Assembly: GCA_026826555.1 (NCBI GenBank)
Contig: JAKSZT010038599.1
Location: forward strand, 1,083,843-1,147,842
Length of the DNA: 64,000 bases
Direction of reading: 5' to 3'
Source: Tolypeutes matacus
Lineage: Eukaryota > Chordata > Mammalia > Cingulata > Chlamyphoridae
The translations under genes and the position numbers were made by a program. Each line of letters opens with the position of its first letter. Positions within the stretch are counted from its first letter, which is position 1. The notes below the pieces were generated by a model. That model was not told where the DNA came from and did no database searches. It saw only the letters and a program-made list of their open reading frames with translations. Below are positions 11,520-22,550 of this stretch, one piece after another.

Positions 11520-12235
11520 AAATGAGGAAATGCTCTGGACATACACCTCACTAAAGGACATATATGACAATTAAGCATATGAAAAAATGGTCAACATCAT
11601 TTATCATTAGAGATTTGCTAATTAAATGAGACACAACTACACACTTATTAAAATGGCTAAAATCCAAAACACAACACCAAATGCTTATGAGGATGTGGAA
11701 CAACAGGAACTCTCATCCATTGCTGGTGGGAATGCAAAGTGGTACAGCCACTGTGGAATACTGTTTGATATCTTCTTACAAAGCTAACCATAGTCATACC
11801 ATACCATAAAGCAAAGATATTTACTCAAATGAGTTGAAAATTTTGTCCACACAAAATCCTACATGAAAACGCTTAAAGCAGCTTTATTCTTAACAGTGAA
11901 ATTGTGGAAGCAATCAAGATGTCCTTCAATAGGTGAGTGGGTTAAACAAACTGTTACATCCATACAGTAGGATAAATAAAAATGAGCTATCAGTTCACAA
12001 AAAGACATAGATGAATCTTAAATGCCTACAACTAAGTTAAAGAGGCCAATCTGAAAAAGCTGCATACTTTATGACTCCAAAAAGTAAGATATTCTGGAAA
12101 AGGCTAATAATAAAGATCAGTAGTTGTCAGGACTTTAGCGCAGAGAGGTATTGGAGGAATTGAATAGATGAAGAATAATTAAAAAAAAAAAGTAACTATT
12201 CTGTATGATAATTTATGGTGTATAAAAGACATTAA
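11520..12235 (+). mobile_element. L1 ORF2 C-terminal part and 3' UTR
   Basis: Shows the classic end of L1 ORF2: 'atgaaaaaatggtcaacatc', 'gaggatgtggaacaacagga', 'cattgctggtgggaatgcaa', 'ccttcaataggtgagtgg', then a 3' UTR with 'actattctgtatgataattt' and an A-rich run at about 12,179-12,191. All frames are broken. It directly follows ORF1-like sequence, so about 3 kb of ORF2 is missing. Confidence 0.75.
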
Positions 12236-12239
12236 GAGG

Positions 12240-13947
12240 ATTGTGGGAAGATGGTGATGGGCTTACAGGCAGAGCTGAATGCTCTCACAAAAACAATGGA
12301 GAATGAGCCAAAAGTTGTCTGGGGGACCTGCTTTGGAGGTCAACAGACCAGGATAGTGATACACAACTCCCAGGAGGGCAAGGGACAGAGATATGAAGAA
12401 GCCAAAAAGACAAATATGAGCTTTTAAACCCCAGCAGCAGCCAGGAAGGGGTCTCTTCCCCTATCCCCAAGATCCTAAGCTGGGGTAAAACCCCTGTCTC
12501 ACTATAGCTGACTGAGAGTGGAAAAGACATTTTCCTTCCTGTCAATTGTTTCAAGGAAAAGGGAGGGGATGTCAAGGTGCTTTTCTTCAGTGAATTGGCC
12601 CAGCAGAGCCCGCTTTGAATCTCGGATCTGGAGATTGAACACAGGAAAGTCGAGAGTGAACTACTTCCCTGGAAAGTTGTGTTGACTAGTGCCATCTGCT
12701 GGCCAGTCTGGAAACTGCATGGACAAAAACTACACCCTCTGAATCCAAACCCTGGGAAAATGTGCACCCAAATAGTGAGTCCCTGGCTTGATTTTGAAAA
12801 CTTAAGCTGGGCAATTTTGAAAACTGAGAATAAGTTGAACCAAATATAAAAGAAGAGGTGTGGGAAAAAAAACAATAGGCAAGATAGAGAAATTAGCCAC
12901 CAGAGTAAATACACCAACATATTCAGATGCCTAAAAATCAGCAAAAAATTACAAACCATGCTAGGAAGCAGGAAGAGATGGCCCAGCCAAAAGAACAAAA
13001 CAAATATCCTGAAGAGATACAGAACTTAATACAATTAATCAGTGATAAACATACAACTTTCCTAAATCACTTCTAATAATTTAAAGAAAATATGACTAAA
13101 GAAATAAAGGATATTAAGAAGACACTGGGAGAGTGTCTGCAAAGAAAAGTAACAGAGCTTACGGGAATGCAAGACACAATGGATGAGGTTCAAAATACAT
13201 TAAAGGCACATAAGAGCATATCTGAATTGCCTGAAGACAGAATTAGTGATTTCAAAGACAGAATATCTGAACTTGAAAAGACAGGAGAACAGAAAGAGAA
13301 GAGAATGGAAAAAATGGAATGGAGCCTCAGGGAATTGAATGACAATGCAAAACATACAAATATTCACATTATCAGTGTCCCAGAAGGAGAAGAGAATGGA
13401 AAAGGGGCAGAAAGAATATCTGAGGAAATAATGACTGAGAACTTCCCAACCCTTATGAAGGACATAAATATTAATATCCAAGAAGCACCCCAAACAGAAT
13501 ATATCTGAATAGAGCTACCCCGAGACACCTACTATTCAGAATGACAAATATGAGCAATAAAGAGAAGATTCTGAAAGCAGCAAAGTGAAAAGCAAAGCAT
13601 CACAAACAAGAGAAACTTGATACGATTAAGTGCCACCCTCTCATCAGAAAGCATGGAGGAGTGAAGAAAGTGGTATGATGTATTTAAGGTGCTGAAAGAG
13701 AAAAACTGCAAGCCAAGAATTCTGTATCCAGCAAAGCTATCCTTCAAAAGTTAGGGTAAGTTCAAAGTCTTCACAGACAAACAAAAACTGACAGAATATG
13801 TTACCAAAAGGCCTGATTTGCAAGAGATACTAAAGGGGGTGCTTCGGCCTAAAAGGAAAAAACTAGGGTGAGAGATTTGGAGAAGAGTTTAGAAATGAAG
13901 TTTATTAGGAAGGGTAAACTAAAGGATAAGAAGACAGACAAATGAAC
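12240..13947 (+). mobile_element. L1 element, 5' UTR and ORF1 part (first half; interrupted at 13,957)
   Basis: An L1 5' UTR-like start ('gggaagatggtgatgggc', then 'ctcccaggagggcaagg') leads into ORF1 from about 12,950. The element continues after a foreign insert as ORF2 endonuclease sequence at 15,040-15,490. It then stops, so it is 3'-truncated or disrupted. Orientation is sense. Confidence 0.75.
13092..13508 (+). pseudogene. L1 ORF1 fragment (RNA-binding chaperone), decayed
   Basis: The 138-codon frame has the ORF1p architecture: an N-terminal coiled coil rich in K/E/L (residues about 1-80) and the start of the RRM domain with the I-I-S-V-P-E-G-E-E signature near residues 95-103, then an E-E-I-M-T-E-N-F-P motif. 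In active L1s this protein binds L1 RNA as a trimer. Downstream reading continues in other frames to about 13,860 ('aagaattctgtatccagcaa'), so frameshifts and stops have inactivated it. Confidence 0.8.
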
Positions 13948-15039
13948 AATATGACAACAGAGAGCTGAAGGACAAAATTGATGAAGGAATTCAAAGTTTT
14001 CAAGTAGCCCTTCACATCTGTCCAATGAACCCTGAAATATGGAAAGAAGACCCTTCTTGGGCAAGAACACTCCAGGAGCAGCAGAAAGTTGCACAGAGGA
14101 TTAAAAAGAGTGAATCATCAGAAGTAACAGATTTCTGACCAAAGTCAATTCTTTACTATGACTTTGAAAGTGATGAGATTGTTGCTGTCTGTGCAGCTAT
14201 TGTTGAGAAACAGTAGACAGGTTCAACAAATAAAACAATGGTTATTGTGCCTGCTTCTGGGACTGTAGAGACTCTAACTGTGAAGGAAGATGGTGCTCCA
14301 ACACCAGATGGCTCTGGTTTTATCAAAGCCCAATGAAGGAAAATGCATAGCATGAATTATTTGAATTTGTCTTTTTTGATTATCATTTAAAGTTTTAGAC
14401 ATAGGGACATTTATTCTGGATAAATGGCAAAACTCCTATTTATAAGATAAGTTTTTCAGATGAAGCATATAAATCTAAATGGCAGCATTATTGTGTAGTG
14501 TTTGGACTGTACTTTAATAAGTTATGGTTTATACTTAAGAGCATAATTCTGAGCAAAATGACTTCAATGTATAAATTTAATTTAATCCAAATATATGGAT
14601 AGATACATTTTAAAACACAACTTGAAAAGCAAATTCTTGAATAGTAAATAACTTGGTCAATGTTATTAAAATGTTGACTCATTGACTTTTGTTTTATGAT
14701 AAAGGAAATAAGTGATTGCTTTCTCTCCTAGAAATATACTGCTGTTACTATTCACTCTGTTTCCCTTGCTTCTTTAGAATAAGTTTGTCACAAGGTTTAA
14801 ATGGTCTTAATAATCATTTTGATTCAACGTTGTGGTTTTGTTATATGTGGAATCTTTGAAAGTTCAGCCAAAAATGCATGCAAATGTGAACATTCTGAAG
14901 TTTCTCTTAATTCTGATTTGTGCTTAAGTTTTTGGCTTTAAAGAAGTTATGACAATGGTAGTTGCCTCCTTCAGTATTTGTTAGATGTGTGAATTACTGA
15001 TAAATGTCACAAAGATCGTTTTGCTATAAAAATATGACA
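13948..15039 (+). pseudogene. Candidate processed pseudogene (13,957-15,030) inside an L1, parent gene not identified
   Basis: A 1,074-bp insert lies between perfect 9-bp direct repeats AATATGACA (13,948-13,956 and 15,031-15,039) and splits an L1 between ORF1 and ORF2. Its first 380 bp read like coding sequence: a frame from about 13,959 to 14,335 is closed only by in-frame TGA (14,138) and TAG (14,214), and ends at a TGA (14,333). The predicted peptide has an acidic Y-Y-D-F-E-S-D-E stretch and a Q-E-Q-Q-K-V-A-Q-R run. About 700 bp of AT-rich, 3'-UTR-like DNA follows, ending in a short ctataaa tail. Duplications, apparent lack of introns, 5' truncation and the A-ending tail fit L1-mediated retroposition of an mRNA. 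I do not recognize the parent gene. Confidence 0.65.
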
Positions 15040-15490
15040 TTAAATATAAATGGAAGAAAAACTAATTATAAGGCAGATATTGTCAATTTGGATTTAAAAA
15101 GTAAGAATACAATATATGCTGTCTACATGAGAAACACTTTATATTTAAATAAACAAATTGGTTGAAAATAAAGGGACAAAAATATTAACTATGCAAAGTA
15201 CAGGAAATTTGGCATGACCGGATTAATATCAGACAACTTAGACTTTAAAAACGAGTATATTATGAGTTCATATGTGCATATCAAAATGATAAAATTGACA
15301 ATTTATCAGGAAGACATAACAGTTTAAAAATACAGGCACCGAATCACAGAGCTTCATTATTCAAGAAGCCAACACTGAGAGAACTACAGGGAGAAACAGA
15401 CAAAATCACACACTTGGTGATTATAATATCCTTTACTCAGAAACTATAGAACAATTAAGAAAATATCAGCAAAGATATAAAATATTTTTA
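15040..15490 (+). mobile_element. L1 ORF2 endonuclease-region fragment (second half of the interrupted L1)
   Basis: Resumes the L1 that was broken at 13,956. Landmarks are 'atatatgctgtctacatgag' (the end of the Q-x-x-Y-x-L-Q-E-T-like block and beyond), 'gattaatatcagacaactta', 'tcaggaagacataac', and 'aaccaacactgagagaac'-like sequence. No open frame remains. The sequence becomes unrecognizable after about 15,490. Confidence 0.65.
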
Positions 15491-16495
15491 AAAGTGGGCT
15501 ATTATATACTAGGGAAATGGGAATACCCAGGCATTTTGGGGACTTCTGGACACATTTATCTGAGTTTACATTGACACCAGAGTTCCAAAGCATCATAAGT
15601 GCCTTCCAGAAAAAGTAGAATCATATGAGGCTCAGAAATAGAATATTGGCACAGCTCTAGTTAACAATGGGCTCTATTTATATATCTTTGTATCTGTTCA
15701 TAAACTTTTCATGGTTGAGATGTGGCCCAAAGCTAGAATTTATACAACTTGTAGCTGGTTAGGGGTCTGGAAAGAAAAAAGATAGAGAATCAGAGCTAAA
15801 AAGATCAGGGGTAAGAATGCACGAAGTGTGGTGGTCTTTGTTTTTCATGTTAATACTCACCATAGAACATTTACCATTGAATGGGAACTAAGCAACAACG
15901 TGGTCTGACCCATTCAGTTAACATTAGCTAAATTCAGTCCATGGCTTTCCCTGAGCTGACATGGTGGTAATTTAGGTGGAGTGGCCACAATAGGAGGGAT
16001 AAAAGCTATGCATAGACCCACCAGCTTGGACTCCCACTTACTAAAGCTAATTTAGCTACTGCTGTCACCAAATGTCCAATCTACTATTTAAATGTTCAGC
16101 TCCAAATAAGCTACTAATTTTGGAGGAAACTGCACACTTGGTTCCAAGTTTATATCTTTGATCTTCTTGGACCCTGGTAGGGCTAGGGATTTGTTGAAAG
16201 ATAATTAAGCACATATTTTGGATAGGCCTTTGACTTTTCTGTTCCCAGGCCTTCAGCCAATAGCCTCATCTGAGGTATTATGGAGCATTTAATCTGTGGG
16301 CCTATAACCCCATGTAATATAAAGCTTGACCAGTTATTTCACTTTGTAGCAAAGTAGGTATGGAAGTGGGTCCATAACATGGGATCCATGGGTTAAATCA
16401 AACGCCATCTATGCCATACCACCAAGAAGATGCTGGCCTGATAGAGCTTTGGAGCAGCCTGATGCAAATGCAGGTGGAACACCAGCTTGGAGATG

Positions 16496-16979
16496 ATACT
16501 CTGAGGTAAGGCAGGCTGAAGTCTGGCCAGCAGGCATAGCCGCGCCCAGTGGGGGATATGTGCAGCCCACCACTCGGGTGTAGGGCGGCTGGAACGGGCG
16601 TACTGCCCTCAGCCATGGAATGGGCGCACCGCCCTCAGCCTCGCCCAGGCAACCAACATCTGCTTGCTGATAACCAGAAGAAGCCTGCCCACACTCACCC
16701 TCCCCCCTCCCCACACAGCTAGGGAGAGCCGCCCCGCCAAGGCCATACTTTAGAAGGCGTGGAAACTGCTCCCGGCCTATCACGGCCAGCCCCGCTCTCC
16801 TTTCCCGCCCACAACCCTATATAAGCATCTGTACTTCCCTTAATAAATTAGACCTGTGTGCTTACCTCGTCTCCGCGGTGGTTCTTTCCGCCGTGCGCCC
16901 TCCACGCCTGCGAGCCCCCGTAGGAGCCTAGGCCTCTCCTACCCCGACCAGACAGGACGCACCCCCGACCGCAATACTC
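16496..16979 (+). mobile_element. Class II (ERVK/betaretrovirus-like) solo LTR, 16,502-16,973, with 6-bp target duplication
   Basis: A 472-bp unit starting TGAGGTAAGG and ending GACCGCA is bounded by perfect ATACTC repeats at 16,496-16,501 and 16,974-16,979. Removing it rejoins ERVL integrase sequence smoothly. It has a TATA box at 16,818-16,825 and AATAAA at 16,842-16,847. So close a spacing implies a very short R region, as in MMTV-type betaretroviruses. A 6-bp duplication also fits class II ERVs. It is the most GC- and CpG-rich stretch of the window, so it is likely fairly young. The 124-codon antisense frame at 16,409-16,783 is a chance frame. Confidence 0.82.
16818..16825 (+). promoter_or_regulatory. 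TATA box of the solo LTR
   Basis: TATATAAG in a C-rich context, 24 nt upstream of AATAAA. It would direct initiation near 16,845-16,850. Confidence 0.6.
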
Positions 16980-17739
16980 TAAGTGAATGGAGTGCCATCT
17001 ACCAGGATACGGTACTCCAATTGGCTCAAAAACTTTTTCACAGTAAACCATTAAGAAGAATATATGTATCTGAAAACCAAGGGGTATAAGTAAGGGTGAC
17101 CCTATTAATCATCACTTCTAATTACTCACTGGAAGACTGCATTTTCCTTGACAACTCTGTCTCTGTAAGGTTAGAGGCTTTTGGTTCTAGAGGCAAAACA
17201 GTTTGGCAATGCTTTACAACAGGCATCCCATTCTTCTATAATCTATGGTTGCAGAATGAACAATTTGGGCTCCTTGTATCCCAGGAGGAGAAGACAAAGA
17301 AAAGTTCACCATTTGACAGTGATTGACTGTGATCATAAAGTGTAGTTAAGACACAATGGAAACATAAAGGGATATATGGCACCCAGGTGATCCATTTGGG
17401 CTCCCTGAAATGCTCCCTTGCCTAATTGAGATTTTAAATGGATATGTGCAGCAACTCTGGCAAGATAAGGGCATAAATGGGACACAGACCTCTTGGGAAT
17501 GATGGTCTGGATTATACCACCAGCTAAGCCACCAAGACCAGAGGAGGTGGTAACTCATGGTGAAGGGACTCTATAATAGCCAAGGAGGGAGAAGATGAAA
17601 ATTGATTGACCCTACCATGAGAGGAGGTCTTCTTACTAATCTTCCTCTTCAGAGTTTCCCATAGAATAGAAGTCCCACCAGAATCCTGGAGTAGCTTCTC
17701 TCTGAACTTATATGAAGTAGTGGATTTAAGTGGTGATAT

Positions 17740-18130
17740 GAGTGGCTTGTGTTGGACATGGAGATATATCTCTCATATTTTCCTTCAAGGAACTCCATGT
17801 ATAGCTGTCAGTTTCTTCATGGTTTGCCTAAACTGCATTATGCCACAATGACCAATGTAAGGCCACTCCCTGGCTGTCCCACATACACTGATGGAACACA
17901 GATTTGGAATAAAATGCCCAGGTATTTCAGTCCACCTTTGTTTATCAGTGATGGGGCCATAGATGATCTAAAACTGTCTATGGTGTTGGTCAAGTCATTG
18001 TTAGACTTCTTCCTCTTCCCTTCCCTGTTTCTTCTCCCTTCATTTCACAGGTTTTGATTCCTAATAAACATCCAGGACACAAAACTAGTGGGAAGCTTCT
18101 CCATGGGTCCCTGGTATTCCTGACATCTTG
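17740..18130 (+). mobile_element. possible MLT2-like LTR remnant after the ERVL internal region
   Basis: Lies where the 3' LTR of the ERVL relic is expected. Only the end is suggestive: 'ctaataaacatccaggacac' (AATAAA) then 'ctccatgggtccctgg', resembling the polyadenylation part of MLT2 LTRs. Internal alignment is weak, so the limits are guesses. Confidence 0.35.
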
Positions 18131-18559
18131 TGAACAGGAGCTCTGACAGCCTTAATTCAAGGATATTTAACAAACAGCTTTGTAAGACAGAGATAGTATC
18201 ACTGCCTGGAGCAAAGGGAAGGGTTACTTACTGTCAGCATAAAAAAAAAAGATAAAAAGTGTCTCTTGAGTAGAGAGCAGGCATACTTACAGCCCACTAT
18301 AAAATGATCTGGGCTTCTAAGTCCAAGGTTCCTCTTCTATAATGAATATATTTCATATGTTTGCCCTCTCTATGTCCCCTGTGGGAAATGGGGCTGGAGA
18401 CCCGACAAAAGAAAGTGCTGACACTTTGGCTACTGATATTGCTGTGATAAAGTCTTTTCACTCTGACCCAGCAGTCTTATGTCTTCTGCCAACATCTGTG
18501 CAGTCATGGTGGGATAACTTGTTAGCTTGCAAATAGGATAAAATCTCAGACCTGTCACA

Positions 18560-18800
18560 GTTCTTGACATAAATGTCGCATTGTTTGCTTCCAAAGAACC
18601 CAACCTGTGGCTTGGATCCAGCTAAACTCCCAGCTGAATGCAGCTGCATGAGTGACTTCAGCTCTAGTACAGGAAACAAAAGAATTCTCCAGCTGAGTCC
18701 AGTCTACCCACAGAAGACTGAGAAATAATAAATTGTGCTTTCAAGCCACTAAGTTTTATAGTTGTTTGTATGTAGCAACAGATAAATGAAACAGAAGCCA
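18560..18800 (+). mobile_element. 3' part of an old ERVL/MaLR-type LTR
   Basis: Ends with the common signature 'aataaattgtgctttcaagc', 'cactaagttttatagttg' and 'gcaacagataaatgaaac', typical of the 3' end of several old LTRs. The upstream limit may reach about 18,340. The same signature occurs at 63,330-63,395. Confidence 0.5.
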
Positions 18801-19690
18801 AACTTAGAAAGAACTCTTAAATCAATACAAAGTATTAATAGCAATATATAAATAAAATACATGAACAAATAATTCACATAAGAGGGCACTGACAAGGCCG
18901 ATAAACATATGGAAACATAACTTAAAAATATGAGGAGTCAGTTTTTGAAAATGAGGACAAAGAAGTGTGGTTTCCTACCCATGAGTTTCATAATATTTAA
19001 TAAATCTTAATTCTAAATTTTCATGTGTATGTGGCACAAGACAATGGAACAATGTTCAGTGTTTGAAATAAAAAAAATCGAAAACAACCTGAACCCCTTT
19101 AACAGGATAATGTAAAAAAAAATTAGTATACATTCAGTGGCAGTCAAATTGAATCAACTGCATGTATCAATTTGATTAAATTGTAGCAACACAATGTAGC
19201 ATGAAATACCAAGTTTAAAAAGGATATATGCAATATAATACCATTTATTTCTATATTTTGAATAGTGCAATCTACACATTGTTTATGGAAAATGCATAAT
19301 ATGTAATTGGGTAAAACATACTTAGGAATAATAATCCTCAGAGGAAAAGGAAAAAAGTAGATTCAAGAACTCCTTCAAAGCCAGCTATATTAAATTTTTA
19401 AATATCTTTTCCATGAAAAATTCTGAAGAAAATATATAAAAATATTAGATTTTCATAGCTATTCTTATTAAATCACCAAACTATTCATTTTTCTTCAGGG
19501 TAAGAAATATTAGATGTTATTTCTGAAACATATAATGGTCAGTTTCCTTCTCCACCCCCCACCCCAACAAATGCTGACTTGGGTGTACAAGTATTTTTTA
19601 GCATCTCCTTAGAAAGTCTGTCCTAAGTCTGAAGTGGTCTTGTAATTAGACAGGAATGTTTAGAGATTTATTTTGTTTTGTTTTGTTTTT
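18800..19690. other. AT-rich sequence, no gene or clear repeat
   Basis: I see no frame of note and no recognizable repeat. A small purine-rich stretch lies near 19,330-19,360. Confidence 0.5.
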
Positions 19691-21480
19691 AACATATTTT
19701 TTATTTTTTCTAAGAGATATTTAGATTACATAAAATGTTACATAAAAAATATAAAAATATAAGGGATTCTCATTTGCTCATCTCCCCACACCTCCCACTT
19801 TCCCCCACATTAACAACTTCTTTCATTAGCATGGTACATTCATTGCAATTGATGAACACACTCTGAAGCATTGCCAGTAAGGATGGATTATAGTTTACAT
19901 TGTAGTTTACACTCTCTCTCACTCAATTCTATAGGTTATGGCAGGATATATAATGGCCTATATCTGTCATTGCATTGTCATTCAGGACAATTCCAAGTCC
20001 TGAAAATTCCCCCATATTACATCTCTTTTTCCCTCTCCCTGCCCTCAGCAGCTCCAGTGGCCGCTGTCTCCACATCAATGATATAATTTCTTCCATTGCT
20101 AGAATCACAGTAAGTCTATAGTAGAATGCCAGGAAGACCACTCTAGTCCATATTTTATTCCCCAGTCCTGAGGATTCTGGGATGGTGATGCCCACTCTCC
20201 CTCTAATTGAGAGGCAGCTTCGATCCCATATGGCTGATGAATGGGACTCTCTTGCTTGCAGTTGTAGACTCTTTCGGTTCCTTTGTGGTTGTCCATCCTC
20301 ATCTCCTTGTTAGTTGTCCTAGGTGAGTCTGATGAACTGGAGAGTAGGTGTTGCAACTCCACTGAGGCTCAGGGTCCATTTGGCACATGGACAGCCCAAA
20401 GATTCAAGTCTCTTGGGTATACTCCTACCAACTCTAGCAACAACTGGAACAACAGGTTCAAATAGAAGGCATGTGTAGAAAAGTCACAACTGAGAACAAC
20501 ACTGTCACACTTGGGAGCACAAACTCCAAAATAGGGCCCACTGGCAAGCCACCAAACTCTGGAGTTATCTGCCAAGACTGTAGGACCTGGGTGTCTCCAG
20601 TCCCTCAGGAGCCCCACTATTTGGGGTAGTATCTACTTTGGCAGTCTACGCGATCCTGCTGAGACATGCATAAGCATCCCTCTCTGATGACCTCCCGACT
20701 CACTTTGAAGTCTCTTAGCCATATACACTCCTTTGTCTTTACCTTTTCCCCCTTTTATTCAAGGTCTTTTCCCAGTTGTATTGCTCGTTGGTGCTTGGTA
20801 GTAATCCCTCAGTGCCAGGGAGGCTCGTCCCCGGGAGTCATGCCCCACGCTGGGGGGAAGGTAATGCATTTATATGCTGAGTTTGGCTTAGAGAGAGGTC
20901 ACCTTTGAGCAACATGGAGGCCTTCAGGAGATAACTCTTAGGCATCCTTCAACATTAGGCTAATTTGCAATATTAAGGGCAAAGGCTCATAAGCTTAGTT
21001 GTCAATATCAAGGGTTCATCAATGGATCATCCTTACTAGCCATTGCTCCTGTACTCAGGAGCATGTTGCTATTCTATTAGAGAATGTGGCAGAGCTCCCG
21101 AGGATGGAAATTCAATACTCTTTCCATTATTATGTGACTCTCTACCCACTGTGACAATGCCCTATGAACATTTGAACACATTTTTATACCTCATATGTAT
21201 GCCCAGGTGAACTTCCTTACATGTATCCCCCATCACTGACTTCCCACACCAATGATCATCCACTGCCACAATTGTAAGCCTCTGTGGTCCAAAACTTCTT
21301 CAAAAATGAAACCAAGAATATCACCAAATACAATTAATAGGAAAATGAAATTATAATGATAAGTTTAAACATAAGAAATAAAATATATAATAATTTAGAA
21401 AAACTAAAACTAAATTAAAATTTTAAAATTGGGGTATTAAAATAATAATGAAAATATTTTTAAATTTTTTTAACATTTTG
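19690..21480 (-). repeat. L1 3' UTR, distal module
   Basis: A T-rich start (19,670-19,710, the poly-A tail on the minus strand) leads to 'acattaacaacttctttcat', 'ggtacattcattgcaattga', 'tagtttacattgtagtttac', and a 'gcaggatatataatgg' block. An A/T-rich low-complexity stretch at 21,300-21,470 closes the module. Short frames on both strands here (71-88 codons) are non-coding by-products. Confidence 0.7.
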
Positions 21481-22550
21481 CCTTTCATCACTGTAATATC
21501 TGTTGTCCTGTATGTACAGTTACATTTTCTTCTATTTCTTCCCTAGTGTCTTACTTTTTTTCAATTTGTCTTCAAAGAAGCTTTAGTTCATAGTAAAGTC
21601 ACATACAGAATATAGGGGACTCACATATACCCAACATCCACCCCCATTTCCCCCTTCCCATATTAATAACCTTTTTATGTGTGGATGGTACAGTTGTTAC
21701 AACTAATGTATAAAAATTGAAACATAGGCACTAACCATAGTCAATGGTTTACATTATGGTTTACATTTTAGATCATACACTTTTATAAATTTTTGCTGAA
21801 ATTTAACATGGCCTGTATTCGACATTGCAAGATCATGCAGAACATTTCTATTGCCCCCTAAATACCCCCTCTTCCATCTATTCTATTCTCCCTCCCCTTC
21901 CCTTCAGGGCCCATGGCGACCACCAGCCTTCACTCCTTGAAGGACAAGATTCATAGTTACTTGCAACAACACTGAGGGCTTGGCACGCTGATCTGTCCTC
22001 TCCTATTAGAAACTGCCCATGCTCTCAAGCAACACCTACCCCTCTGTTTGAGAATATATCCAGCCCCCCCCCCAGGATGGGAGTCCAACTCCTTCCTGCT
22101 CACTGTGTGAGTCTCCACCCACTGATACAACACACTATGATAAAATGATCTCTTGCACATTCTCACACATTCTCTAGAAGACTGCCCCAGTTGCTCCCTG
22201 TCCTGAATGCCTCCCATACAACATCCTAAACCAGTAACCCTTCCTTGTTATATTGCCAAAAGAGCTTTCCTAAAATTGTAGTTTCCACCACATACCCACC
22301 AATATCCAGTGGTTACCTGCTTCCTCCCACAACCCACCTCCCAGTTCCATGGGCCATCCAACCCACACTCCCCACCCTACCCCCTGACAAACTTGCACCA
22401 TCCAACCCAATAGTATCACTACACCCGTCATACCCCTTCACTGCACAACTGCTCACTTCCATCTTATCATAGATTTCACCCTTATGGGTGTTGGCTCACA
22501 ACCTTCTTCTCCCTTTCTATTTCCTGTGAACTTACCTTCCAGACTCTAAC
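21480..22550 (-). repeat. L1 3' UTR, proximal module
   Basis: Repeats the general order of the distal module in diverged form: 'gaagctttagttcatag', a C-rich 'ccacccccatttccccc' block, 'ggtacagttgttacaac', 'ggtttacattatggtttaca', 'aacatggcctgtattcgaca' and a C/T-rich tract. It then runs into C-rich sequence (22,290-22,440) and the ORF2 end. Confidence 0.65.

Larger units (their letters stand above)
15780..17740 (+). mobile_element. ERVL internal remnant: integrase-to-dUTPase part of pol
   Basis: A sense-strand endogenous retrovirus relic, heavily decayed. 15,820-16,150 resembles the zinc-binding start of ERVL integrase, 16,380-17,090 (minus an inserted LTR) the later integrase, and 17,200-17,620 the dUTPase that ERVL carries at the end of pol, with landmarks 'acccaggtgatccatttggg', 'cagcaactctggcaagataa' and 'ccaccaagaccagaggaggt'. 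Stops and frameshifts occur throughout, so no protein is possible. ERVL normally lacks env, which agrees with an LTR-like stretch following directly. Confidence 0.65.

Noticed and set aside
12285..12998. 237-codon minus-strand frame, the longest uninterrupted one outside the gap
   Set aside because: It is antisense to an L1 5' UTR and ORF1 start. Its F/L/S-rich composition fits the complement of purine-rich L1 sequence and no motif was found.
16409..16783. 124-codon minus-strand frame in GC-rich DNA as a gene or CpG-island exon
   Set aside because: It lies mainly in the solo LTR and crosses its integration boundary at 16,502, so it cannot be an ancient coding unit. The CpG density is explained by the LTR.
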